Source of the DNA: Wenxinia marina DSM 24838
Lineage (GTDB): Bacteria; Pseudomonadota; Alphaproteobacteria; Rhodobacterales; Rhodobacteraceae
Assembly (NCBI RefSeq): GCF_000379485.1
Contig: NZ_KB902292.1
Span: forward strand, 137 to 53,704
Reading direction: 5' to 3'
Length of the DNA: 53,568 bases
Shown here: one piece after another, positions 16,564-24,809 of the stretch
Numbering within the stretch: the first letter of the stretch is position 1
Layout: each line of letters starts with the position of its first letter
Translations under genes and position numbers: made by a program
The notes under the pieces: generated by a model
What the model saw: only the letters and a program-made list of their open reading frames with translations
The model's database searches: none
What the model was told of the DNA's origin: nothing

Positions 16564-19500
16564 ATGCCGTGTATTCTCTATCTGGTGCATAACCTCGACG
16601 ATCCAGCCGTCTGGCGGCGCGTCGAAATGCTCGAGGCCGGCGGGGCCGAGGTGCGGATTGCAGGCTTCCGCCGCGGTTCCGGCTCCCTGCCACGTCCAGC
16701 CATTGAACTTGGCAGGACGGCAAACGCGAGGATGGCGCAGCGAGTCGCGGTTGTTCTGAGGAACAGGCTTGCTATGAACCCCACGCTGCTGACCGGGCCT
16801 CGTCCCGACGTCATTATGGCCCGGAATCTCGAGGTTCTCGCCTTGGCGGCGCCTCTCCGTAAACGTCTCGCTGGTCGCCGGCCCCTCCCTCTCGTATACG
16901 AGGTGCTGGACATTCATGGCATGATGATCGGCGAGGGTGTCAGGGCAAGGATGATGCGGCGCGTCGAACGCCGCCTCTGTCGCGAAGTCGATCGGCTGAT
17001 CGTTTCTTCCCCGGCCTTCGTAGAAAATTATTTCCTGACTTATGGCCAATGCGACGCGCCGGTCAGCTTGGTAGAGAACAAGGTCTGGGCTGCGAACCCC
17101 GACGCGCTCATTCCCGGCCCTCGCGATACGTCTCTCACCCGGCCTATCCGCATTGGGTGGTTCGGCGTCCTTCGCTGTAGGTTCTCGTTGCACTGCCTCG
17201 ACGCAGTGACACGCGCGATGCCGGAGCAGGTGACGGTATCTCTGAGGGGCCGCCCCGCGCTAGACGAAATTCCCGACTTCCATTCGATCATCGACGCGAA
17301 CCCGCAGCTGGAGTTCGGGGGGCCTTACGCCTACCCCGCTGATCTTCCCGACATCTATGGGGATGTCGACCTGGCATGGCTGGTGGACCGATACGAGGCC
17401 GGCGCCAATTCCGAATGGCTACTACCGAACAGGCTTTACGAAAGCGGACTGACCGGGGTCCCGCCAATCGGCCTGAATGGGACCGAAATCGGTCATCGCA
17501 TCGAACGCGACGACATCGGGCTCGTCCTGGCGAGTGCGACCAGCGAAGCTACCGTCAAGATCCTGCGCAACGTCACCGCCGAGACGCTTCAGGCGTTGCA
17601 GCGCCGTCACCAAGCCATTCCAAGGGATGCCTGGGTCGCGAGCGAGGCGGAGTGCCGCGAGCTCGTACGTGTCCTCACCGGCCACTCCGCGGCGACCGGA
17701 CCGAGACCGAAGCCGCAGACCGCAGAAGTTGGCCAGGACGCGCAGCCGAGTGATCGGGATAATCGGGGTCGGGCCGCCACGATCGCCGGGAACCTGACCA
17801 CCGCCCCCGCTGATGCCCATGGGTCGGGAGAACCAGGTACAGAAAGCGTCCTTGTCGTAGTGCCCACCTACAACGAGGTGGACCATATCAGCGGCGTCAT
17901 CGATGAGATCCTTCCGCAGATCAGGCGCCTCGGCAGTGGCAAGGGGAGGCTCGTGATTGCGGATGGCGGATCGACCGACGGCACTCAGGCTGTCGTCGAG
18001 TCCCGCGCGTCGGCAGCGACAGAGACCGAGGTGCACCTGATACACAACTCGGAACGCCTGCAGGGCGCAGGAGTGAACCTTGCGGTGGCCAGGTTCGGAG
18101 AGGGTATGAAATGGCTTCTCCGAATGGACGCCCATGCCGGCTATCCGGACGACTACCTTGAGAAGCTTCTGGAAGATGCCGAGGATACCGGCGCCGATTG
18201 TGTGGTGGTCGCAATGACGGCGGTCGGAGAAACTGCATTGCACCGCGTGATCGCCGTTACTCAGAATTCGCCGATCGGGAACGGGGGCTCGGCTCACCGC
18301 AAAGCTGGAAAAGGCGCCTTCGTGGATCACGGGCATCACGCGCTGATGCGTTTGGAAATCTTTCGAAGCGTCGGCGGTTATGACAAGACCTTCTCTCACA
18401 ACGAGGACGCGGAGCTGGACTTGCGGATCGGGCAAGCGGGCCACCGGATCTGGCTGTCCGGGCGGACGGGACTGAACTACGTCCCGCGTCGGACTCTTTC
18501 GGCGCTTGGCCGGCAGTACTTCAACTTTGGGCGTGGGCGGGCGCGAACACTTGCCAAGCACCGCGTCCGGCCGAGGCTTCGCCAGCTCGCAATGATATCC
18601 TTGGCCCCAGCGGTCGGATTTGCACTCGCCGGGCTCATCGTCGGGGCGGCAGGTGCCGAGGCGGCCTACCTGCTGGCCATACCAGCCTCGCTCTGGCTGG
18701 CGGCCTGCCTCGTTGGTGGGGCAGTCGTCGCGGCTTCGTGCAAAGACTTCTCGGTTCTCCTCGCAGGTCCGATCGCAGCTCTGATGCATTTTTCCTGGTC
18801 GATCGGCTACTGGCAACAGACCTTGGCCGGACCTCGTCCAGACACGGGCAGTTCCGCATCGGCACCGCTGCGACAGATCGCGCCGGCCGCGCCCGGGCCC
18901 GTCCTCGTCGGGATTTGTACGTTCTGCCGTCCCGAGATCATTGACACGCTCGAGTCCTTGGAAACGCAAATTCTTCCCGAAGGCGTCACGATCTCGATCG
19001 TCGTGGCCGACAACGAAACGTCACCAGCGGCTAAATCGCTCGTCGAGGAATTTGCCGCTCGCTCGCGCCATGACGTGACATACCTCCATGCACCCGCCCG
19101 AAACATATCGATCGCGAGAAACGCCATTCTTGATACCGCCATGTCCCGCGGCATCGACAGACTCGCGTTTCTCGACGACGATGAACGGTCACCCGAACAA
19201 TGGATCTCCGCCCTTCTGTCACGGCTGGCTGGTGGCGATTGCGATGTCGTTGTCGGCCCGGTCAGGGCAGTCTACGAACCGGATGCGCCTGCCTGGATGC
19301 GGCGGCGGAGAATTCATGACACCGATCCAGAGTTGGGCCCGGACGGGCGGCCAATCGCTGGCCACAGCTGTAATGTGCTAATGGATCTGTCGTCACCGCC
19401 GATAAGAGGACTACGGTTCGATCTTGCTCGCGGTCGGACAGGCGGCGAGGACACGGCATTCTTTGAAATGGCACGTCGGGCCGGTGCACGACTGGCTCTG

Positions 19501-19821
19501 TCGCGTGAAGCGGTTCTTTATGAGCGGGTGCCCCCGGAACGCACGCGGCTCGGCTGGCTCCTGAAGCGGCGTTTCAGGATGGGACAGACCCACGGCGGCC
19601 TTCTGAAGGAGAGTGCAGATGCCGTCGGGCTTGTCCGGCACTTCCTCGTGACGCTTCTCAAGATAGCATGGTGCATGGGAGCGACGGCGATCTTCGCATT
19701 CGTCGAAGGCAGACGGAAACAGGCGATCCTTCGCGGCGGTCTTCACATTGGAGTTCTGACCGCGCTGGCGGGGTATGGAACCGTAGAAATCTACGGTGGT
19801 GATCCGAAGACGTCTGGGTAG
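16564..19821 (+). CDS. Triple glycosyltransferase, ExoL-ExoA-ExoM-like fusion
   Basis: An uninterrupted frame of 1085 residues from ATG 16564 (TTG/GTG-type starts further upstream are possible). Residues 1-390 resemble ExoL-type transferases: CILYLVHNLDDPAVWRRVEM, IAGFRRG, and PNRLYESGLTGVPPIGLNG. After a Pro/Gly-rich linker (about 390-425), residues 430-770 match ExoA-type GT2: VVVPTYNEVDHISGVI, ADGGSTDGTQ, WLLRMDAHAGYPDDY, HGHHALMRLEIFRSVGGYD, NEDAELDLRIGQAGHRIW, and then membrane spans. Residues 790-1085 match ExoM: VGICTFCRP, HAPARNISIARNAILD, RLAFLDDDE, GPVRAVYEPDAPAWMRRR. In the succinoglycan pathway ExoA, ExoL and ExoM add three consecutive glucose residues. One chain carrying all three would keep the intermediate in place. 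Assignments rest on recalled family sequence, not on a search. Confidence 0.85.
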   Translation: MPCILYLVHNLDDPAVWRRVEMLEAGGAEVRIAGFRRGSGSLPRPAIELGRTANARMAQRVAVVLRNRLAMNPTLLTGPRPDVIMARNLEVLALAAPLRKRLAGRRPLPLVYEVLDIHGMMIGEGVRARMMRRVERRLCREVDRLIVSSPAFVENYFLTYGQCDAPVSLVENKVWAANPDALIPGPRDTSLTRPIRIGWFGVLRCRFSLHCLDAVTRAMPEQVTVSLRGRPALDEIPDFHSIIDANPQLEFGGPYAYPADLPDIYGDVDLAWLVDRYEAGANSEWLLPNRLYESGLTGVPPIGLNGTEIGHRIERDDIGLVLASATSEATVKILRNVTAETLQALQRRHQAIPRDAWVASEAECRELVRVLTGHSAATGPRPKPQTAEVGQDAQPSDRDNRGRAATIAGNLTTAPADAHGSGEPGTESVLVVVPTYNEVDHISGVIDEILPQIRRLGSGKGRLVIADGGSTDGTQAVVESRASAATETEVHLIHNSERLQGAGVNLAVARFGEGMKWLLRMDAHAGYPDDYLEKLLEDAEDTGADCVVVAMTAVGETALHRVIAVTQNSPIGNGGSAHRKAGKGAFVDHGHHALMRLEIFRSVGGYDKTFSHNEDAELDLRIGQAGHRIWLSGRTGLNYVPRRTLSALGRQYFNFGRGRARTLAKHRVRPRLRQLAMISLAPAVGFALAGLIVGAAGAEAAYLLAIPASLWLAACLVGGAVVAASCKDFSVLLAGPIAALMHFSWSIGYWQQTLAGPRPDTGSSASAPLRQIAPAAPGPVLVGICTFCRPEIIDTLESLETQILPEGVTISIVVADNETSPAAKSLVEEFAARSRHDVTYLHAPARNISIARNAILDTAMSRGIDRLAFLDDDERSPEQWISALLSRLAGGDCDVVVGPVRAVYEPDAPAWMRRRRIHDTDPELGPDGRPIAGHSCNVLMDLSSPPIRGLRFDLARGRTGGEDTAFFEMARRAGARLALSREAVLYERVPPERTRLGWLLKRRFRMGQTHGGLLKESADAVGLVRHFLVTLLKIAWCMGATAIFAFVEGRRKQAILRGGLHIGVLTALAGYGTVEIYGGDPKTSG

Positions 19822-19942
19822 TGGACAACTGAGTGTTGCAACGACGTTTCACCCGCCGCGCCTTGTTTATCCTCCAGATTTTGACGTTTTGTTAATAACT
19901 GTCCTGCCATATTGTCACCTCGCAACCTGAGGTAGCTAATAC

Positions 19943-20176
19943 ATGGCGCTGGGAAATTTCATCTGCGGTCTCATCGTAGCAGCGAGTTTTGCTGCTCTTG
20001 CCGGCATGGTCGCAGGCTTCTCGACCCTCAGGACGGTGCTTTTCGTCTACTCCACAATCGTCCTTGTGCAGGTCGCCTACGCCCTCGCCATTACCATGAT
20101 CGTCCTGCGTAAGGTCCACAGATCGTCGAGTGGTGCGGTTAAGGGTCACCAGAGGGACACGGGCGGACTCGCCTGA
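19943..20176 (+). CDS. ExoX/SyrA-like small membrane regulator of exopolysaccharide production
   Basis: A 77-residue protein with two hydrophobic segments (ICGLIVAASFAALAGMV and VLFVYSTIVLVQVAYALAI) and a short basic, soluble tail. Rhizobial ExoX/SyrA proteins are about this size, have the same two-span plan with a LQVGYFLAVLF-like second span, and modulate succinoglycan synthesis, ExoX by acting against ExoY. The ATG follows GAGGT ten bases upstream. The gene stands alone, 121 bases after the triple transferase and before a decayed region; exoY lies 4 kb away on the other strand. The identification relies on size, topology and context and is moderate. Confidence 0.55.
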   Translation: MALGNFICGLIVAASFAALAGMVAGFSTLRTVLFVYSTIVLVQVAYALAITMIVLRKVHRSSSGAVKGHQRDTGGLA

Positions 20177-20510
20177 TCAGGCGGACCCATCCGTCACCTC
20201 GCTTATCGTCTCGAGCGAGATGTTCCCGTCGGCTATCCGAAAGACCCGGCTAGAATAGGACAGCATAGATGTCTGGTGCTTGATGAGCAGCACGGCCACG
20301 TCAGATCCAAGTTTCCGATCGACTGCCCGATCCGACGTTGGTTGAACTCTCCACAGCCGATGTTCCTTCGTCGAGGATCAGAAGTGAAGGTTTCCGCTAC
20401 ATGGCCCGCGCGATCGAGATCCTCTGCCGCTCACCGCCGGACGGCAGACCGGCTCGCTCACCCACTCGCGCGGCCTCGCCGCGGCGAGGCAGTGCCTCAT
20501 CAGGATGGGG
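20177..20510 (-). pseudogene. Remnant of an ABC transporter ATP-binding domain
   Basis: Read on the minus strand, the frame ending near 20345 gives ERAGLPSGGERQRISIARAM, a stop codon, then RKPSLLILDEGTSAVESST: an ABC signature followed by Walker B, broken by TAG. After a frameshift, the stretch down to the stop at 20177-20179 reads DVAVLLIKHQTSMLSYSSRV and FRIADGNI, matching the H-loop and the end of an ATPase domain. The remaining domain and any membrane part are missing. It is not a copy of the intact exporter at 11200-13086, since the residues around the motifs differ. It is thus the relic of a second polysaccharide or protease-type ABC exporter. Confidence 0.75.
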
Positions 20511-20945
20511 CTCAAGCCCTACGAAGCACACCTCCAGCGGTGGCTGGTCAAGTCGCTACATCAACAGCATTTCGTTCGAACCGACCGCTATGGGGCGTTG
20601 ACCTTCACCACGGCCTAAGGCAGCTAGGAACACTTGGGCTGTCCGAGGTCAGTCCATTGCTTGAACAATAGCAGGTCGGTCAGTCACGAGGGCGTTACCT
20701 ATCCCTACCCCGCCCCCACCGACGGCGCGCTCCTGGCCGCGATGAGCTCGGTTTGTGGCCTGGCAAAGCACGAGTCCTCTAGGTCTCACTTGATGATCTC
20801 CGCGGCCGCCGTCGCCGCAGCAGGCCCGCGCACCGCATGGAGAGGCGGGCAGACTTTCTCCGCCTTCGCTCGACTCTCGATTTCGCGCTTAATGTGCTCT
20901 ACGTTCTTCAAGGAAAATCAGATCGCCTCGCCTTGCTCGGAATGA
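20511..20945. other. Decayed region without an intact gene
   Basis: This stretch lies between two gene remnants. A short plus-strand frame (20505-20618, ending at TAA) reads KPYEAHLQRWLVKSLHQQHF and looks coding-like, but no family was recognised. Another short frame near 20880-20945 (ALNVLYVLQGKSDRLALLGM) is equally unplaced. No intact gene, RNA or IS end was identified. Confidence 0.4.
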
Positions 20946-21152
20946 CCTCTGAAGAGACTTGCCCTGCTAGTCGTAAATCCGACTCAACTGGGGCCGACCC
21001 TGCACCGTCAGCGCTACTTGCTGTGGCAGCTCAACGGCTCGCGTCCCCTGCCCTTTCTCAGGGATGCGATCGCAAGCATCCGATCTGAGGCTCTGCGCTC
21101 CGGTCTCGAGTGGGTCTCGTCCAGGACCCGTTATGGGAAAAAAGAGAAATGA
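20946..21152 (+). pseudogene. Orphan C-terminal coding fragment coupled to the next glycosyltransferase
   Basis: A frame without a start codon (preceded by TGA at 20943) runs 68 codons and ends at TGA 21150-21152, overlapping the ATG of the downstream glycosyltransferase as ATGA. Its translation (PLKRLALLVVNPTQLGPTLH, RQRYLLWQLNGSRPLPFL, EALRSGLEWVSSRTRYGKKE) has a natural amino-acid mix and the basic end typical of a real C-terminus. The family was not recognised. The ATGA overlap is typical of an operon, so this is most likely the surviving tail of a gene that once preceded the ExoU-like gene. Confidence 0.5.
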
Positions 21153-22132
21153 CTGAGACCATCGCCGACGTTACGGCCATCATCGCAGCGTTCAACGCGC
21201 AGGCAACTATTGGTCGCTCCGTGCAATCGGCCTTGTTTCAACCGGAAACCGCAGAGGTTCTCGTCATTGACGATGCTTCGCAGGATGGTACGCGAGACGT
21301 GGTCACCGAAATCGCCGGGTCCGACGCCCGCGTCCGTCTGATCGCCATGCAGCGGAACGGCGGACCGGCCGTTGCGAGGAACCGGGGATTGGACGAGGCG
21401 GCCCACGACCGGATCGCAATTCTTGATTCTGACGACCTTTTTCTGCCGTCACGGTTGTCGCGACTCTATATGGCCGGCGCGGCGGAGATCATCGCCGACA
21501 ACATCGTTTTTGCCAATCCCGACAAAGTCGACGAGGTGATACGCCGCGACTGGGGCTCCTCCCCTCCAGGCTTCGCCAACGTCAGTGCAGAAGATTTTGT
21601 GCGGGGGAACCTAAGGCGGCATGGTTTGGCGCGCGGCGAACTGGGATTTCTCAAACCGGTTCTTTCGCTCAATTTTCTTCGCAAACACGGACTGCGATAT
21701 GACGAAACGCTTCGCCTCGGCGAGGACTACGACCTCTACTTGCGAATGCTTCTGGCTGGAGCGCGCATGAGGCTGACGCGCGCTCCCGGCTACTTGGCAA
21801 TGATCCGCGAGTCCTCGCTCAGCGCGCGGCACACGACGGAGGATCTTTTAAACCTGCACGAAGTATTCGGTCGGCATCTCGACGCAGCAACGGATCCCGG
21901 CCTAGTGTCCGCGATCCGGGCATATCGAAAGGAGATCCGGGTCCGACTCGACCATCGGCGCGTATTGGACTTCAAACGCAACCGCGGCGCGTTTGCTGCC
22001 TTGACCTATGCATTCGGCCGGCCGGGCCGGCCGGGGCCCGTTCTGGCGGCTATCGCACGGGACAAGCTTAGAATATCGTCGACGGCGGCGAAGGAAGCGT
22101 CGGAGGAGGGGTTCCGCCTGCTTCTGAGTTAG
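21149..22132 (+). CDS. ExoU-like GT2 glycosyltransferase
   Basis: A 327-residue GT-A enzyme: VTAIIAAFNAQATIGRSVQS, EVLVIDDASQDGTRDVV, NGGPAVARNRGLDEAAHDRI and AILDSDDLFLP (metal site), with LRLGEDYDLYLRMLLAGARM and a later RESSLSARHTTEDLL. This pattern, especially the GEDYDLYLR and SLSxRH segments, is that of ExoU-type transferases that extend the succinoglycan side chain with glucose. ATG 21149 was chosen over an in-frame start at 21110 because it overlaps the stop of the upstream fragment (ATGA) and begins right before the fold. It ends 9 bases before the stop of the convergent ExoO-like gene, so no long terminator fits between them. Confidence 0.75.
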   Translation: MTETIADVTAIIAAFNAQATIGRSVQSALFQPETAEVLVIDDASQDGTRDVVTEIAGSDARVRLIAMQRNGGPAVARNRGLDEAAHDRIAILDSDDLFLPSRLSRLYMAGAAEIIADNIVFANPDKVDEVIRRDWGSSPPGFANVSAEDFVRGNLRRHGLARGELGFLKPVLSLNFLRKHGLRYDETLRLGEDYDLYLRMLLAGARMRLTRAPGYLAMIRESSLSARHTTEDLLNLHEVFGRHLDAATDPGLVSAIRAYRKEIRVRLDHRRVLDFKRNRGAFAALTYAFGRPGRPGPVLAAIARDKLRISSTAAKEASEEGFRLLLS

Positions 22133-22141
22133 ACTTTATGT

Positions 22142-23422
22142 CTATCCGTCAGGCATCCGGTGCCCGGTGTCGTCGTAGTGCACTATACGCGAAGTCTCGG
22201 GATCCGGCAGGTAGCCCAAGGCGCGTTCTCCCGCCGCTCCGACCACGTGCAGCTCGAGGACCCCCTTCGAATGTTCTGTCGCCAGACTGCAGGCAAGATA
22301 CCGATCGATCGCGCCACCGTCGAGCCCGGGCGGCGGGGGGACATCGAGTCTCAGCGTCGTCGCCGGCAGGTCCGGCGGAGCCGGCATGCCCGCCCCCACG
22401 AGAAGGATCGGCCGTGTTTCCGTTTCCGGCACCGACCGGGCCAGGTGGGCTGCTCTCCGTCTGCGATCCATGAGGCTGTCGAGGAGATGCAAGGCGAGCC
22501 GCGGTGATTTCACAAGGGCGGCGAGAGCGGCAAACGCACGCCGACCCTTGATCTGACCGACGAGGCGCTCGTAACGACATGCTTGGCCGAGTAGACGAAG
22601 GCGACGGTCCAGGGCGTGGCGGGTTTCGCGGTCGATCACGCGATCCTTGCCGATTCGATCCATCGCCGACATCCGGCGATCCAGAGCATCCACAGAAAGG
22701 CGGTGGGAAATAGATTCGGAATGCCGGCGATAAAGGTAGCTGGGATCAGGTATCAACCGGTATACTGCGCCACCAAGGAGAAGACGCAGACAAAGGTCGA
22801 AGTCCTCTCCAATCGTCAGGACTTCGTCGTAGCGCAAATTGGCAAGGCAATCGCGGCGTATTAGCGGCTTCAGGTAACCGAGAGAAGTCGTGCCGCTAAA
22901 TCCCATATCGCTCAGCAGCAGGTCGACGGCCGTGATCTGCGGAAGTGAGTCTGCGCGGCTACCCAGAACGGTCCGACCGGCTGCCGTCGGGGTCCCAAAA
23001 GGGACGAGGTCGTCGGCGATCATATCTGCGTTCATCGCGTCCGCTGCAGCGAGAAGGCGCTCGATACGCGACGGATGAACAAGGTCATCCGAATCTACCA
23101 CCGCGATCCAGGTCCCGCTGGACGCATCGAGGGCGACGTTGCGAGCGGCAGCCGGTCCCAAGTTCTTGCCCAGCGTGATCGGCTTTAGCCGTGCATCCAA
23201 GGCTGCCTCGTGTCGGAGGATCTCAGCGCTGCCGTCCTGCGAGTTGTCGTCGACAACGATCAGTTCGATCTGTCGGTAAGTCTGAGCGAGAACAGAACGG
23301 ATCGCCGCTTGCAGGAACGGAGCGCCGCGGTAATTCGGCATGATGACCGACACGAGTGGAGGCACGGCGAAATCGCCGGACTGCCGACGATCGGAACCGC
23401 CTTCGATCTGCAAACCGCTCAA
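22142..23422 (-). CDS. ExoO-like GT2 glycosyltransferase
   Basis: A GT-A enzyme on the minus strand: PLVSVIMPNYRGAPFLQAAI, IELIVVDDNSQDGSAEIL, NLGPAAARNVALDASSGTWI and AVVDSDDLVHP, then LTIGEDFDLCLRLLLGGAVY. The order and the GEDFDLCLR segment fit ExoO/ExoU-type succinoglycan transferases. Its C-terminus has an extra 100 residues with a proline-rich stretch (PAPPDLPATTLRLDVPPPPG). The start is uncertain. The longest frame begins at ATG 23491 and overlaps exoY by 73 bases. TTG 23422 overlaps the exoY stop as TTGA and is preferred, giving 426 residues; GTG 23365, just before the fold, is a third option. It is the second gene of an exoY transcript. Confidence 0.75.
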   Translation of the reverse strand: MSGLQIEGGSDRRQSGDFAVPPLVSVIMPNYRGAPFLQAAIRSVLAQTYRQIELIVVDDNSQDGSAEILRHEAALDARLKPITLGKNLGPAAARNVALDASSGTWIAVVDSDDLVHPSRIERLLAAADAMNADMIADDLVPFGTPTAAGRTVLGSRADSLPQITAVDLLLSDMGFSGTTSLGYLKPLIRRDCLANLRYDEVLTIGEDFDLCLRLLLGGAVYRLIPDPSYLYRRHSESISHRLSVDALDRRMSAMDRIGKDRVIDRETRHALDRRLRLLGQACRYERLVGQIKGRRAFAALAALVKSPRLALHLLDSLMDRRRRAAHLARSVPETETRPILLVGAGMPAPPDLPATTLRLDVPPPPGLDGGAIDRYLACSLATEHSKGVLELHVVGAAGERALGYLPDPETSRIVHYDDTGHRMPDG

Positions 23423-24135
23423 GAGGTTTCGCTGGACCTTAGGACTGCGGGTATCGTCCTCAACAGAATGCCGATGTCGGTCTTCATGCAAGTCCGGGAC
23501 ACGTAGAGCCGGTCGAAAGCGATCCGCCGGCCGTAGCTCGTCCGGCTCCTGCCGCTGACCTGCCAGAGACCTGTCACGCCCGGCCGTGCCTGCACGTAAT
23601 AACGCGCTGACATTCCGTAGCGCTGCAGTTCCAGTTCTACGACGGGACGCGGTCCGACAAGGCTCATGTCGCCCTTGAGCACATTGAATAGCTGCGGCAG
23701 TTCATCGAGACTTAACTTCCTCAGATACCGGCCCACCGTCGTCACACGAGGATCGAACGCAAGCTTCTGCGTCGTTTCCCATTCAAGACGGGCCTCTGGG
23801 TGAGTGTCCAGCCAACGGCTTAAGACGACGTCGCCATCTGCACGCATCGTCCGAAACTTGTAGCACTTGAACCTGCGGTTGTCGTATCCAACCCGCGAAT
23901 GACCATAGAGCGCCCCACCCGACGAAGTGAGTGTCACAAGAAGCGCTAGCCAGACGAACATCGGCGCAAGCACCAATATCAAGATCAGCGCAATGGAAAT
24001 GTCCATCAGTCGCTTCGAACGCCCTCCGGCAGGTTCGTGCATGCTTTTGCTAAGCCCGTCTGGCATTGCAAAGGTAACACTTGGCACGACCAATCCGGGC
24101 CTGACGTGCACACGGTTTAGGGTCAGGCTCTTCAT
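23419..24135 (-). CDS. exoY: Undecaprenyl-phosphate sugar-1-phosphate transferase (initiating enzyme)
   Basis: A 238-residue bacterial sugar transferase. It has the hallmark segments: KRLMDISIALILILVLAPMF (the N-terminal membrane helix after a basic K-R-x-x-D), GHSRVGYDNRRFKCYKFRTM, and DPRVTTVGRYLRKLSLDELP followed by QLFNVLKGDMSLVGPRP. Such enzymes transfer galactose- or glucose-1-phosphate from a UDP-sugar to undecaprenyl phosphate and so begin the repeat unit. Size and sequence match the ExoY branch. ATG 24135 was chosen because the longer frame adds 38 unrelated residues. About 670 bases without a clear gene separate it from exoF, enough for its own promoter. The next transferase overlaps its stop. 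Confidence 0.9.
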   Translation of the reverse strand: MKSLTLNRVHVRPGLVVPSVTFAMPDGLSKSMHEPAGGRSKRLMDISIALILILVLAPMFVWLALLVTLTSSGGALYGHSRVGYDNRRFKCYKFRTMRADGDVVLSRWLDTHPEARLEWETTQKLAFDPRVTTVGRYLRKLSLDELPQLFNVLKGDMSLVGPRPVVELELQRYGMSARYYVQARPGVTGLWQVSGRSRTSYGRRIAFDRLYVSRTCMKTDIGILLRTIPAVLRSSETS

Positions 24136-24809
24136 ACAATCCAGTCCTTCAAACAACCAACAAGTAAGGACGGCTTCAACCGTTGAATACGAACGAGGCC
24201 GTGCAAGTGAAGTTTTGCACGTCGATCGCCCTCGGCCGGGCCGCCCCATTTCTGCCTAAATAACGCCTTAATGGGGCCAAGGCAAACCTTGTTGGACAGC
24301 GGAGCTTCAGGAATCCGTGGGCAGACAAATTTTGTGCCCACTGGAAGCTTAAATGCCTATAAAATAACGGTTCTGAGCCTCCCAGGTCCGTTCGCCAAGC
24401 TCGGAAACAGTCTGTTTCTCCACTAGACCTGATCGGGAGAAAGGGTCGGCGTAGGCCGTTGACGGTCGCGCGGACGCAACGACAGGATCGTTAGCATAGG
24501 AGCGCTCGGTGCTACCTTAACCTGCCGTCCACGGGACCGGCAGCAGCCAAGCGAAAACCTTGCAGGAGAGAAGGCGTTTCTACCGATCGTTGGTCTGCCG
24601 AGTTGCACGAGGGCCGCGCCTCGGGCCGCCGCGGCACGTTCTTCGATATCAATGGGCCTGCGCTCCCTATCGGTCTGCACCAACCTCGGATCGAGCTCGG
24701 AACTCGATTGGCTTGCAAAGCTGTCGAGGTTGATCTCAGCGAACAGTTCGACCGAAAAGATGTCGCCTTCGACGAACTCTTCCGGCCGGATCTAGAGCGA
24801 GCCCTGCCG
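24136..24809. other. Gap between exoF and exoY with coding-like but broken sequence
   Basis: No intact gene was found in about 670 bases. On the minus strand, in the same frame as exoF and after its stop (TAG) and a second TAG six codons on, translation continues as IRPEEFVEGDIFSVELFAEI, NLDSFASQSSS and VQTDRERRPIDIEERAAAAR, stopping at 24423. This looks like protein sequence but has no good start codon. The 24140-24420 part is A+T-richer (for example near 24345-24375) and should hold the exoY promoter, though no -35/-10 pair stands out. Confidence 0.4.

Noticed and set aside
17422-18969. 515-codon minus-strand frame opposite the triple transferase
   Set aside because: It is antisense to a gene with strong motifs throughout, has biased Arg/Gly/Asp composition and shows no recognisable domain.
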